Origin: Vanilla planifolia
Lineage: Eukaryota; Streptophyta; Magnoliopsida; Asparagales; Orchidaceae
Assembly: GCA_023846275.1 (NCBI GenBank)
Contig: JAIUJO010000069.1
Location: 1,953,242 to 2,017,241, forward strand
Length of the DNA: 64,000 bases
Reading direction: 5' to 3'
Position 1 is the first letter of the stretch; each line of letters opens with the position of its first letter. Under the pieces are notes generated by a model. It was not told the DNA's origin and did no database searches. It was given only the letters and a program-made list of their open reading frames with translations. Made by a program: the position numbers and the translations under genes. Shown piece by piece: positions 32,775-47,159 of the stretch.

Positions 32775-35700
32775 ATTTTAAATAATAATGCTTATGTCTT
32801 GGGGAGAACTTAAAAAAGAAAAGAAAAGAAATTAGATAAAATTTGATGAAAATCATCTCGATTAGAGTTTTAAATTGTCAAAGGATATATTTTAAATTTG
32901 ATTTTAGATATTTCAATCTCATTTTAATTAGAATGTTAGACTTCATTAAAATCATTCATACAATGTACAAAAAATTAAATTTTATTTTAATTAATTATTT
33001 TAGAAAATTATTAGGATTATAGAAGTCTAGATGTTATCTTAATTGTTCAAATAATTCTTTTATTGTAGATAATATATTTGGAAATTTTTTTTCAATAGCA
33101 TATTACAAAAAGTATGTTTTAATTGTAAAAATTAAATAGTAAAAAATAATAATTCTATTAAAATATAAGAAAAACTTTTTTCTAATAAGAACAACAAGTG
33201 TCTATTTAAAGTACAATGCCAAAATTTATTTAACTGTACTTACCATTGCAAGAATATAATTCCCAAAATTGTTCAACAGTTTTTAGTGGATTCATAACTC
33301 ATGAATTTGAACATAACTCATTTTTAGTGCAAAGCAGAGGGTTGGCATCCACAAAAAATATGTAAAATTCGTAATGTAGGATAGCTCACAAAAACACATA
33401 ATAATCCATCATTCATTTAATGTGGTTCTTACATTTATATCAATTTCACATGAATGTAATTAACATTGACAAATTGATTTCTGTAATCAAATTCACAATT
33501 TTGTGTTTAAATAATCTTAATGTAATCAATCATTTAAAAAATTTCTTTTAATCCACCATTGAATCACGCAATTTCGTGATCTCCAAGCCAATGTTTTATT
33601 CACGTGTACGAGCTAAAACTTGATGTAAAATATCAATTCAAATAAAATGGTCCAAATCAAATCCTAATTTACAAATAGTGTTTACCTAATCATATACATT
33701 GAATGAAGAAGTTTTTAAGATTCAATGTTCCAAGAACATTTCAATCAACAACCTCCCATGCAAATGTTCTTTTAGAAATTGCTTCCAACAATTGTGATTT
33801 TTATAATTTATTAATTAATAGTATATGATGGTCTTTTTAATTGAATTAGTAATGACTAATTGGTTCCTTTAGCAAGTTTTTTACAAAATCTTAAAAAACA
33901 TTTCAAATCATGACATACATCCTCATTTGTAGTCGGTGTTCATTGTCATTTTCTTATGCTTCATTCTTCACTCATTAAACTAATAATCTCTACAATATTC
34001 TCAAATAAGCTAAGTTCTAAATTTTCTTTATTTTTAATTGATTTAAATAAAATACTTATACCACATTAGGCCTTCATCAAGCATAACATTTTTATTTATA
34101 CAAACTTTAATTTTTGTCTCACTAAATTATTTTATTATATTGCTAATTATCTTAATTTAAATGCTGTAGTAATCTATTCTTATTATTTGTTATAAAGATT
34201 TAGCCTTCTCTTCTTTTGTCAAAAATATTTATATTAGTTGTGGTTTTTCTTAGTTTTTCTCAAGGGAACATAAAGAATTTGTTTTAGGTCCAGCTACTCA
34301 AAAACGTTTTGTATACATTTTATATTTTTGATAATTATTGTTTTTCACTAATTTCAAAAAACTTTATTTTTAAGAGAAGCTTAATTTGTTCCAAAATAAA
34401 ATGAACTCTGGCTCAAAATCACATTTAAATTTGTGCTTAATTTTATTAACAAAACTACTTAAAAGCATTTTCTTTAATTGTTCTCCAAGGATTCAAAACT
34501 TTATTGTTTATAATTCTCCCACTTCTTGTGAACTCTTGTTAAGCACACTTTAGTTGGTGTAAGAAAAATTTCTTTCTGACAATAAGAATTTGTTTAGTTG
34601 AATTATAACTCAAATTAATGTTTTAGTTAGTCTGGGCGATGGTGCATTTTCCAATAGGCCACCATACCTTTTTGACAAGTCTTATTTTGAAGAAAGGATT
34701 AAGATGACTACTTATACAAAATTTATTGTTAAAGAAATACGGGAACTAATGAAAACCACATTTAATTTTTTTAATGAAAAAAAGAATATGTTTTTATACA
34801 AAACTTATTTACCGTAATAATTCAAAAAGAAAAATACAACTATAAATAATTGGAGTTATAATAATTTTATATTATTGATGTAGGACAGATTGAAACTTCT
34901 ACTAGGATCTAAATGTAACCTACGATATAGATGATACTTAATAGATTATCAGGAAATACAAAAAGATACTATGTATTAATTTGAGTTAAGGAACTTGTGT
35001 GTTATTTTAGAAGTATTCAAATATTGACATTTTGAAGTTGTGCAGTTTACTAAATTGAGCAAGTGGTAACATTGTAAGCACTAGGTATTAAATCTTGTAA
35101 AGTAATTTTTGTCATATTCGATTTCGTATATATAAAATAAATATTTTAAGAAAAACTCTATGTGAAGTACTTCAGTAAACAGAAATAAACCTAACTATAG
35201 ATTACTCCTTACAAAATAAAAGTCGCTAAAAATTAACATCTTTTTGGTGATGATGCATTTTAATTTTGTAGGAATTAGCATTTGAAGTACCAAAGTGGTA
35301 AAAGGGTGAGTTAGTAGTCATTTGGACACTAGGAAAGCTTGGAGTATTAGTGAAAGCTAAATTTTGTTTAGTTGTTGATTGTCATAGTAGAAAGTCTATT
35401 AATTTCGATCATGCCTCTCATAGGAGATTTGGTTGTCAACTCTTCTGAAGGAAAGTATCTTACATTCAATAATTGACTGTCACAAGTTTTGTTTGAACCT
35501 ATTCAACTGAGTTTGGTATACAAAATTTATTTATTAAAGTAGAATAATACAAACAAAAAAAATTTATTTCTTAATTTTGTGGTCCTTAGATATTTGTGAC
35601 TATCCATTGTTATAGAAATCTCAAAAGTTCATTAATAAAACTTTTAAAAAACAAAAATTTTAAAAAATATTGAATTAAGAAATTCCAAAACTAACTATGC

Positions 35701-36170
35701 ATTTTTTGCAATGGTAATGACGAGTGTTGAAATGAAGGTGGGACAATGATCATATACTCTCTTTCATAAATTTTCCTAACATTATTCTGAGCATCTACTA
35801 GTTTATTGTATCCTTCATTACTTTAATTAAATTTTTTAGATATTATTACATTAAATAAAGAGATTTTAGTAGAGACAGAAGTTTGAAAGTCCATTGGTAA
35901 AGGAATAAAATCAATAAAAGATATTGCCTTTTTACCATGACCCTAGATAACATGTGATGGGTCTGGTAAAGTGATGGCTAACTCTTTAATTATAAGAAAC
36001 AAAGCTAAGTCTCCTTGATTAAGGGTCTTGTTAACTTGGGGTTGTATATTCAAGCTTAATTCTTTATCTTTCCTTTTCCTTTATCCATGGGCTTAGAGGT
36101 TTTTAGAGATTTGTTAGGCACAAGTGATTAAGGTCTCATATAATGTGGAGCATGGTATAATGTGATGGCT
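32775..36170. other. Unassigned AT-rich sequence
   Basis: No gene recognised. The stretch at 33540-33700 has words (GAATCACGCAATTTCGTGATC, a near-palindrome, and a TGGTCCAAAT segment) that resemble the dispersed repeat at 10.8 and 45.9 kb. It may be a further, more decayed family member. The stretch at 35270-35520 is slightly more G/C-rich but unassigned. Sequence at 35800-36170 may include the continuation (minus strand) of the gypsy remnant whose protease is at 36171-36478. Confidence 0.45.
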
Positions 36171-36478
36171 GTTCCTTCAAAAATAAAGGAAAACATATTT
36201 TTCTTATAATTTAAACTCATATCCTTATAAAAATTCCTTGGGCCTCTAAAGATAAGAAGTTATACTTGCATAAGAAGGACATCATAAAAAACCTAGTCAT
36301 TATACCTACACAATTTCAAAGAAACATTAATTATTCTTTAATAAGATAGATATTTTATTTATCAATAACAAGAGTAAGGGTTTGGATGTTTGAATAAAAA
36401 GTTCTTATTTGCTTAATAGTAATAGGAGACATTACGTTATTACAAATACCAATATCAATGATCACCCAAAATGGTTGT
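36171..36478 (-). pseudogene. Retropepsin fragment of a minus-strand gypsy-type element
   Basis: Read on the minus strand from 36478: FWVIIDIGICNNVMSPITI, matching the aspartic-protease strand hhhDTGxxxNFhSxxhh with the catalytic Asp kept and the following Thr replaced. About 59 residues later (36283 downward) comes DVLLMQV, where Ty3 proteases have DVVLGVQWL. Then GP and KDMSLNYKKN...FEGT follow (family LGPxxxDFxxLTMxFxxxGxxVxLxG). The spacing is as in intact proteases. No RT was identified at lower coordinates, so this is an isolated or very decayed fragment. A viral-type pararetroviral origin cannot be excluded but is less likely. Confidence 0.5.
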
Positions 36479-37650
36479 ATGTTTATTCTCATTTAAAGAT
36501 GTTGGTTCTCTTTCAATTATCTTGTGATCATGTGGTTATAAGGTTACTTTTCATGTTTTCTTATGCCTTTTGGCTTTCTCAATATGTATTATAATTTCTT
36601 CTTATTCTAACTATTCAAATTAATTAACATTATTTAGGTTCATAGTCATAGATCTTTTTAGATAATTTACAGTTATATATTGTTTTCAAGACACTTTAAA
36701 AATGTGATTCAAAACTTTGTTGGTTGGGTAAAAAAAGGATGTAGAAAAGTTGATGGTTATGTTGTTTTGGAGGTTTAGAAACTATGGTAGATGAGGCAGA
36801 TTAAGTTTGCATGTGAGTGGTTGAGAAATGGGGGTGTGGGCCTTCAAAGAAACTGACTTATCATATCTTTAAAATTGAAATTCTAACTTCTTCAACATTT
36901 CTAGGTATGCTATAGGCATTCTCTAACATAGTAATATTTCTCAAGTTAAACTCTGTTAATATGTATTCCTTCAAACTTATCACAAAATAGAAAAAATGAT
37001 ATTCTTGGTCTAATTTATATTAATCTTTAGACTTATTAGTGTTTCTTTCAATAGATCTATAATATTAAAAAACATTTGTTATTTATCTTCCTTTTTGATA
37101 TTATAGTTTATTAGAATAAATCTATTGTACAACTAAACTTTAAGATTTCTTCTAATTTAGGATACCTCATCATAATTTTTATATTTTTGCTATTAATATT
37201 TAAGGAACTTATGAGTTATACACTAAGTTAGTCTTAATAAATTCATATTTTTTTGAACTACTTTAGTGCTAGTCAAACTAGTTGTTCATACTATCCTATT
37301 AATGAATAAAATCCTTAAGATCAAGATTACCTTTTAAAGTTAGAGTATACAATTCCAAATTAGAGATTTGCTCTAATTTCATTATCTCTCAAGTTTTTCC
37401 TCTTTACTGAGTATATCTAAATCAACATTTTATACTAGCTCATTAGAAGGTCCACTTTTTCTTATACTATCATGATATCTCCTATGGATACCATAGTCAA
37501 ATATATCACAAGGATTGTCAGGTCTTTTGTTGTGCCAATCACTTCAAGGGTTTTTTTCTTTTAAATCATTGGTGTATCTCTTCTTCTCATCTTATCTTTT
37601 TTTCTATTAAGATTTTGTTCATATTGTTGGTTTGAGAGGATTTGTTTAAG
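36479..37650 (-). other. Possible gag region upstream of the protease fragment
   Basis: In minus-strand sense this precedes the protease, where gag should be. A less AT-rich patch at 37440-37620 gives a charged, Cys-containing minus translation (for example NPCDIFDYGIHRRYHD), but it cannot be matched to gag or a zinc knuckle with confidence. The 61-codon plus frame at 36409-36594 is a shadow. Confidence 0.3.
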
Positions 37651-40600
37651 AATATGATGTGGGAATTTTTTTTAAATAACATATTTGTGAAAGCAAGGCA
37701 ACAACATTAACATACCAACAAAAAAACATAATTATTTTAAGAAAATAGCAAGTTATCATGGTCTAGCTTTTGCCAAGCATTAGAAAACTGACTCTTTATT
37801 TTACATGATTAACCACACTTAAGAACAATTACAAATGCTCACTAACTAGTCTTCACAAGTGAATTATTTTTTGGAAAACTTGATTGTGCATTCAAATTTG
37901 ATAATTAATATTTCATTTTTTCTTGCACAACTTGTAAATCTATCCAAAAATCATTATTGACCAAAATATGGTAGTTTAGTTATCATCAGAGCACTGTTCT
38001 ACAATCAAGTGTTCAACAATTAGAATTATTTCTATTTTACTCCAAAAAAAACTTCGTTGTATATATAAAAAAATAAATACTCAAAATAATGTGTCATTAA
38101 AGAGCTTAAATAAAATTGAAACTACCATGAATGAGTTATTGTAATTAAAAAAGGTCAATTATTAGAAAAGGTATAATTGATTTATTGTGGTTAGTAGCCA
38201 TAAAAGTATTAGAATGGTGAGTGTAACAAGAAAAAGGAAACCTAAATGAAAGACAACCAAATTGCTGTAAATTACTTAAAATATTTCAAATATTTACAAA
38301 GAATAATAAGAATTTTAAAATAATAGAAAAACATTGCATTAGAGAGATATTGCATATTAATATTTTGTAAAGCTATTATCATAATATTAATTTTATTTAT
38401 TATTCAATATTTTATGTTTTTGTAAATTTCAAATTATCAACATTGTTTAAAAATTATATGTATTATATAATATTATTTTTTTAATTTTTTATTTTCAAAA
38501 GATTTATAACTTATTATTTTATAAAAATTTGTTCTTATCATTCCTTATCAATGTAATCTTTGAATATCTTTTAATGCTTTAAATTTGGATAATTTTGCAT
38601 ACTTTTAACTCACATTTTTGTCTATACATGTTGGATTGCAAAGTTTATAAAAATTAAATACTCAATATTAAATAATGCAAATGATTTTTTGTTCCATAGT
38701 ATATAATATTTTGTTAATTTTAAAGATATATTGCTTACAGTAGGTAAATGATATTTACTGATTTTTTCTTTTTCTTTCAAAATTTCATTCAATTGAGGGT
38801 TTTTGTTGGAATGTTAAGTTACTTTTTTAACTTTCTAATATACTAAATAAAAAATTTAAATATTGTTGTAATAAAAATTTTATATATTAATATATTAACA
38901 AAATATGCAAGTGCAAGCAAAGTAGCACAAAGAATAAAAATAGATAATGATATCAAGAAAAAAAATCTAAAATACTTAGACATATTAGAATAATTAAGTT
39001 AAGAACAATTGCATTATGTGCATAGAAATAGTTTAAAAGAACAAGATAGAATAGTAACATCAATATAATGAACATATAAATTGTTTTGTATATTTACATA
39101 AAAGATTAACAAAAAGTTTTCTAAATATCTTCATTTACCAAAACTTCACATTATAATAAAAATTAAAGGAATATTAAAAATATTAAAAAACTTTTTTCAT
39201 AGATAATTACTAAATAATTTTGATAAAAAATGTCATACTGTTAATTAATATTAAAAAATAAATAGCAAGCAAAAGAATTACGTAGGTGTGTAAAAAAATA
39301 AATAATACCACATAATTAATAATGTTTTGTTAGACATGTACAAGGCATTACTAATTGACATTTCCACTTCATTGTAATATATGAATTTCGGTATTGGGAA
39401 TATTTAGTTATAAACAATTCAAATGTTAAATATTTTACATTATTCAAAATATAAAACAGATATTTGGTTCGTAATTTTGATTATTTTAAATAATTTATTT
39501 AAACAATCACTTTTATTTGTTCATTACAATATTTAGTTTAATATTTGCTACAATATGAATCTCGCATTACTCAATTTGTTTTTGATAATTTATGTTCATT
39601 GCTATATTGTTAAAAATTGCTGACTACTTTAAAATTTTAAATGTATTTAAGCTTACCGTGACTTCTTATTTTTGCAACAACATTAACGGAATTTATAAAA
39701 ACATTTTTATTAGGAAAGTATAAACCATTCTTTATGAATATAAATTCTTCTTATTACATTCCTAAAAATAAAGTTAGGATAATCGAATTTTAGTAAAACT
39801 AAACAATGATGAAACACAAGTAAATAATTTCAATAGTAGTATATTGAAAGTTTTAAAAACTAATTCTTGACAAATATTTTATTAATTATTTAAAAAATTA
39901 AAAAGTAATTATAATAGTTGAACAAAAACAAATAATAATATTTATAATTTAAATTTTTTATATGATTGTAAAAGAATAAAATAATGTATCTAAAGATTAG
40001 AATAAATATTAAAAAAGATCAAAAATAAAATTTTTTTTGTTATATAATAAAATCATTAAAAATCAAGATATTTGTCATATTTTATTTGAAATATCTTATT
40101 AATCCTTTATTGCTAATTATTTATATTTCTATTGGTACAATAAAAACTTATTAATTAAATTTTAAATATTCAGAGTTATTTAATGATGTGACATTTTTAA
40201 TATCTCATGAAATTTTATGTTTAACACATTTAAGTTCTTTTTATTGTAATTCCCTTTTTTTGAATAGTTTAAATATTTTACATTGTTAACCATTGTCTCT
40301 CTTTTTTAATCCAAAAAAGATTTTACAATATTTGCTGGAACATCATAGATATTAATTTTTGATTGTTTATTGATGAAATGAAAAAGTTAATTTCTAAATT
40401 TCTTGCGTTATTTGTTATTACAATTATTGTGTATTTTTTAAAATTTTTTGTGTTATTTGTTGTCATATATTGAATGATACATAAATTTTTCTTAAGAATT
40501 TTATATGAAATTTTTAAATATTTTAGGATTGTTGAATTGTATTTGTCATATCTTTTAATCATTAAAAAATGACATATTAATCCTCTTTTTATTTGAAATA

Positions 40601-43600
40601 TCATATTAATAATTTTTTATTGGCTATTTATGTTCTTACTTGTATAATCAAAACGTTTTCATTGTATTTTAAGTGTTAGAACTTACTTCCTTTCATAAAT
40701 CTCTTTATAATTTTGTAAAATTTAAGATTTTATGCACTTAAGTGCTGGTTATCAAATGCTCACTCTTTAAATGTCTTTAATATTTTTTTGCTCTTAATTG
40801 TTTTATATTCAATCCAAAAAATATTTTCTCAAATATTTGCTGGAAGGCAGAACAGGTATCATTTTTATGATTTTTCAATGCAATGTGTAACAAAATTTTT
40901 AAATTTTTTATCATTTTTTTACAATATTTGGAATATTATATCAAATCTTTTTTTAGCTTAATATTTGTAAAATCTAATATTTAATTGTTTGTTTCTTAAT
41001 ACCCAATATAGTGGAAGATTGTGCAACATTATGCTTATGTTTTAACAAGTTTTTTAACTATGTTTAATGCTTGAAATATTATTTTAAGAATTTTATTTAT
41101 TTTAATATTTAACATTTTTTAATTATTGAATAACTTTTTTAAAAAGTATATAAAAACAACAAAAAAATTTGAAAATTATATTTTTAATAGAAGAAATTTG
41201 AAATTGCTTTAGTTTAAATAAATTCTTGCAATTAGGAAAAACATTAATGTAAGGTTTTATTTAAAATTTCAAAAATTATGTCACACTAAGCAAAAAGATG
41301 TTATCTTAATGGTATGATGATTGAAAATATATTATTATTAGTTAATAACATAAAAAAATATAACTTCAAAATGCTTATCAATAAACTATATTTTATATTT
41401 TAAAAAATTTCTTTACTGTTTTAAGATTTTAATTAATATGTTAACATTTTCAAAAAATAACATAGTGATGCAATAAATATCAAAAAAAAGGTAACAAATG
41501 CAAAAAAAAATAGAAATATAAATACTGCAAGAAAAATACATTGATAACAAATAAATAAATTTTGAACACTCAAATGAATTAAGCAACTATAATAAAAAGA
41601 CTTTACAACTAATCATTTAATGCCGTAAAATTAAAGTTTTTGAGACTGTTTCTAGCTGGATAATTTTTTATTAAAATAAAAATGGTTGATGTCGAAATCT
41701 AAATAAACAAAAAAATTTTATAAAATACTTTTTCAAAACATTAAATTTTTAAAATTTAAAAAAATTTTCACATTAAATAAAAATTTGAAAAATGCAAAAA
41801 AATATTAAAATATTTGTAATTAAAAAAATTCTAAAATTAATCAAAATAATGCTCATATAATCTAAGATGGAATGATGATATTATTTTAAATTTGGTTGAA
41901 CATTATATACATAAAATTTAATTTTCACATAATTTTTTTATTATCAAATATGTTAAACTATTCTTATTTAACATAACCTTAAATTATTTATAATTTTTAA
42001 ATATTTTATATAATTAAAAATTTCTTATCAGTATAAATTTTAATTTTTTTAGACCTGTGCATTTATTTTATTTTGTCATATTTGTTATTTTCATTTAGTA
42101 TTCATCAAATTTTCTTAATTATTTCATAAAATAAACCTTCTTGAAAAATTTAACGGAACAATATTTTAGTACATTTTAATATTTTACATTTTTGTATTTG
42201 TATTATCTTTTTAGCATTGTTTTTTACGTTTTAATATTTCACTAGTTTTGATATACGAAAACTTATTTTTGACATATGATTCATATATGGCAAACAGTTC
42301 CAACAACCAAAAATCTCCATTTCTGTTTCCTGCACTATTAAAAAATTTTTTCTTAAACTTTTTTTTAATTTTCATGCTTATATTTTTTTATACCAGAAAA
42401 TTTAGTTAACTTAAATATTTTTAGTAGTTTACATCTAATTTTCATTATATTTTAAATATGAAAATAATTTTTTAAATATTATGAATTAAACTCAAAATAT
42501 TTAAATGTTAAAATTTATTTTATTTAAACAAGCAATTCAATCAAAATGTGAGATATAAATAGCTAATATATGGAATAAATAAAAAGTATGATAAGGCCAA
42601 AAAAAGCAAACATAGACATAATTTCTCATATGAGATATTTGATTTTGTTTGTGCACCATCCGATTAAAAGCTTTTATTTTACAAAATCAACACCAGAAAT
42701 GACTAAATGTGACCCACAATAAATTCGTAATTTGGAAAAGGAACTACGAAGTGGAGAAAGAACGTGAAATCGTATGACATTATTAAATTACTTTTGCATT
42801 AAAACATAATTAAACATAAATTTATTTTTAATTATAAATATTTCAATTATTTAAATCAATATTCATAATATTTTTATAATATTGTATCTAATATTATAAT
42901 AAAAAAATAACTTGTATGTACTAAAAAGTTTATAATAATAACAACTACTTAGACAATAATAATTAAAAAATTATAATATTTTTGCGATTTGTCTTCTTTG
43001 GATCACTTCTACAATTCTATTTTAAAAATTATCACAATATGGTACAATTATATTAAAAAGTTTAAAGAAAATTCAGAAAAAAATTAAAATCTCATTGATT
43101 ACAAGTAATTACGTGGCTTCCTTTGTGTTGTGTTAAAATAACTTAATTTGATCAAAATAACAAAAACAAAATGTTCTTGATAAATAATTAAAATAACCAA
43201 TGTTTCTTAAATATTTTTAAATTTATGTACACAACAAACCTTAAAAAAAGTTTTATAAATTTTTTAATGAAAATAAAAAATAAAATATATCAAATTAATA
43301 AGAATCTTAAAAAAAATCTTTTTAAAGTGTTAATTAATTAGCTAATGATATTTATAATTAATTACTAGTATCATTATTGCTAAATTAATATTTAAACTTT
43401 GGGAAACGAAAATTCTTGATGATTAAACTTTTAAATGTCCTAAATAATTTACCTTATATATTAGCAAATGTTTTGTTGGAACTAGAAATTTCCAATTTAT
43501 ATTATATCAATGTAAAACATCATAATAACTGATGAAAACAGTTAGTAACATAAGTAAAAAAAATATAAAGTGTTAAAATGTTATATTTTTAATTAATCAT

Positions 43601-44500
43601 TTCTAATTTAGATTATTTAGACAAATCATCTTAACAATTGGCCAAAAACACACTACTTAAGGCAAGTAATAAAATATTAAATTGTTAAAATAATTACGAT
43701 TATGAAAATTTAAAAGCTTCATACCAAAGTGAAATCATACCAAAATAATTTAAAATTGAATAAAATAAAAAATATATTTATGATTGACATGTAAGCGGAA
43801 AATTCATAACACTTACAACTATTTAAAAATATTGAAATATTATTTTATTTATATAAGATAGATAAATATTTTAAAAAACATGTATGATGAATGAATTTTT
43901 AAATTCAATATGGCATTATCAAATATTTACTAAAGCATAAAAATTTATATTATAAAAATTAATTTTAACAAATAATTAACTCAATAAAGAAATATAGCTT
44001 TAGAAAACCTTGATAGAAAACTTAATTTAAAAAATAACAAATTAAGTGAAAAACTTACCGAAAATTGACCATGTACAAAAATGTGAAATACAAATTTTAT
44101 TATTTAAATAAAACAATCATGATAATGGAGTAATTAAAACATTAAAAGTGATTTACAAAAAATACTATCATCATGAAAAGCATAACAAATTTGAAAGAAA
44201 AAGATGAAATTTATTTATTTATTTAAAACAATAAAATTTTGTAATCTAACAATTCAAACTTTTTGATAAATACAATATGCATGAAACAAAGAATGACCAT
44301 TACTTCCCTTATAAAATTGATTTAGTTGGACGTAAATAATACATATGAGTCCTATAAAGACTAATCTATGCAATAAGAGATTCATGAAAACTATTAGTAC
44401 ATTCATAAGTGTGAAAAATATGTTTTGATAAGTAGATTTAGTTAGAAGATTATTTAGATAGTCAAACTATGCATAAATATTACATAATATTTAAGAATAT
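37650..44500. other. Extremely AT-rich block, left section
   Basis: Composition changes sharply to mostly A and T, with long A and T runs; for example 38461-38520 has 3 G/C in 60. No open frame with coding character exists; the 93-codon minus frame at 40323-40604 is A/T-driven. The only structure I could resolve is the pair of diverged ~507-bp direct repeats at 40.08-41.09 kb. Motif words such as AAATTTTTAAA recur throughout, so the block may be a decayed tandem array. Confidence 0.7.
40081..41090 (+). repeat. Two diverged direct repeats, period about 507 bp
   Basis: TTTATTTGAAATATC at 40081 recurs at 40588. The word CCAAAAAAGATTTTACAATA plus TTTGCTGGAA near 40312-40340 recurs as CCAAAAAATATTTTCTCAAA plus TTTGCTGGAA near 40816-40845. 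Intervening segments can be aligned with many substitutions and small indels. The second copy's end is inferred from the period. Both copies are non-coding. Confidence 0.65.
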
Positions 44501-44589
44501 AATAATTGGTTCTTACACAATATTTTTATGATAAGAAATAATCATATTACTTATTAATCTTTTTTGCTAAGTGTTTCAAAACATGCATC

Positions 44590-47000
44590 TTAAGTTCTAG
44601 TTGATTAGTCTTTTATAGTACTTGATTTGTTGATTCTAAGGTTAATAAAAAATTAAAGACAAGTAAATGAGTGTTGGCGTCATTGCTTTTGAATGGTAGA
44701 ACTTTCAAATGTTGGAGCTAATAGATAGAGCTCTTAGTGTAATAATTTTCTATCTATAAAATGGCTTCTACATAATACGTTGGTTTAGAATTATTATACC
44801 AATCACTTGATACTCATATGACACATAGATTTACTTTCATCCTGTTCATGACAAGGGGCAATGCTTTCCATAATCTTTATGTAAGAAGTTCACAAGTGTA
44901 GACAATGAACCATATGGATAAATGATATTGAATAGTTAAAATCGAAATAGTTTAATTAGCCATAGGTTAAATGTTATCGCAATGCAATTTTAAATCATGT
45001 TGAGACTAAGTATTGACTTAAATACACCAATAAATGAAATTATTGCATGTCCCTTAATATAATTGTTATGTAGTTGAATATTGTTATTATAGTTTATTTA
45101 ATGATAATACTTAAGTATTTATAATAAATTTTATTAAGTAAATTTTATGATTTTGTATAGTTAAAGTTTATGTCAATCGAAGAATCTACATAAAAGAAAA
45201 TTTTTGATCCTACGATGATTCTCTTCATTAAAGTGATAGATTTCTAAAATTTTATTTTGAACTTAATTTTAAAAATTTCACGTTTATTTTTATTAAAATG
45301 TTAAGCATAAATACAATTATTTTTCTAAGGTGCAATTATTAAAGTTCATCATGACTATTTTTTTATAATTAATTATCTTAAGGAGCAAAAGACTCCAAAC
45401 TTTAATCATTTTACAAATCACTTTATCTTGATCGATACTTTAGTCAGCTTTTTCCAAGATGTAAAAAATAAATTCCAAAGAAAAGATCTTGTTAAAACTA
45501 TCCTAAGCCTAAACTTTACTACCTATAAATTTAAGGCATGACTCTTGAACCCATATGCCAAAGACTATCTACTCATAGGATCACTTTGAAATATGTTCTG
45601 TGCTTATTGGTAATCAAATGTCAAGATCTCATAAGAGGACCAACGGATAGCCAAACTCATATTTTTTACTGATTTAACATGCACAAGTAAAGCTTATAAG
45701 GAAGAACCTAAGTGCAAATAAACAATTTGTGACAAAAATTCCCAGTTTGATTTTCATATATCACTTTAAAAATGTAAAAATAGATGTGTACTATTTGATT
45801 TTGTGGGGACATTTAACAATCTAAAATTCATTTTCCTCTTTAAAACGCACTAATCCAAATGTATCGCTTGATCACACAATTTTGGTGAATAAACATTCAA
45901 TCCTTCATCCTCCATTCAAAAACGCATAACTTCTTATCCAATCGTCTAGTGATAAAATTTTCAAAATTAAATGTTTGAAATTTTATCCCAATTCTAAACT
46001 ATGTAGATATATATCTATCCATCTAATTATTTTATTCTTATGTTATAATTGTCTTGACTAAAATGAATCATGCATTAATCATATACCTTGATTAAATCAA
46101 ATAAGTTTTAATTTAATAGTCCAAATTAAAATCGATCACATTGCTATCATTTACCTTATACTAACAAAACAACTTTTTCATTTAACAATCTATATTAAAA
46201 TCAGTCATCAGCCCTTATTTATCGTGATCTATCCAACACTTAGAAATTCCCAATGTCATTCGATGAATTGTTATAATTATTTTATGAACAACGTTAGGCC
46301 TCCCTAACCTGTTATTTGTCATAAATTGGTATTTTCAAATAGTTATTGAATTGTAGTTGTTCTACCAATAACAATTTATAAGAATGTTTGATAACTATTT
46401 TTAGTCGAAATATTAATTCTTTTTTAATATTTTTATAATATTAAAAAATTCGTGAAATACAAGGGAATTTGTTCAAGTTTTAGAATTTATGTCTTAGCAA
46501 GTTTCATTAATTATTATTTATAATCATTGTGCCCCTCATTCTTTGATCACCAATTATCTTATTATCTATAATAAGTTAATTTTTTTATTCCTTTATTACT
46601 TCATTCAAGTAAAAGCATAATATATTTATATTATTTTAATATTTTATCAAATATAGGAATACTATAAGAATCAAATTCAAATGAGTTGTAATTTTTCTTA
46701 TTCTACTTTTTTAATTTCAATGAAATGTTATTATACCTCTTTTATTCTATAATATTTTTGTGAGTGTTGTCTATTTGAGAAGGGCTTATTCGAATTAGTG
46801 CTATTTTTTATCTTTTATATGGGCTTGATGTAAGCCTCAATTTGGGCTAAATCTTCAAAACTTGTTATACTTTTTTAGTCTTTTTCTATTTTCTAAATAT
46901 AAGTTTTCTTTTAAAATTAAATATAATTAATCTATTATAAAAAAATTGAAATTTATAAAAGTATTAACAAAGATTTATTAGAGCTTAATAGACGTCCTAA
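44590..47000 (+). repeat. Dispersed repeat family, right copy
   Basis: Collinear and same-orientation homologue of 9.3-11.85 kb. It interrupts the extreme AT-rich block and is visibly richer in G/C, for example 45500-45700. It has the same succession of landmarks as the left copy: GGTTTAGAATTATTA at about 44784, CATATATCACTT at about 45757, CTATCATTTACCTTAT at about 46144, and GTAAAAGCATAATATATTTAT at about 46608. Divergence between copies is high, so neither is recent. No open reading frames or element termini were recognised. Confidence 0.65.
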
Positions 47001-47159
47001 AATAGTTTCTTTAAAATATATTTCAAAAAAATGTTTCAATATTCTATATTTTTACTCCTTATAATTTATCTCTTTCGTAAGCACATTTCAACTAATATCA
47101 AAACAAAGTATCTTTTTAATGAGAAGAAATTATTCAAAGAGAAGAACGACTCAAAATGA

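Noticed and set aside
36479..37650. Zinc-knuckle gag protein on the minus strand
   Set aside because: A Cys-containing charged stretch was visible but the CCHC spacing is absent, so only a possible gag position is recorded.
9300..47000. The two dispersed-repeat copies as LTRs of one giant element
   Set aside because: The copies are too diverged, and the 33 kb between them contains unrelated elements in both orientations without a single pol that belongs to such LTRs.
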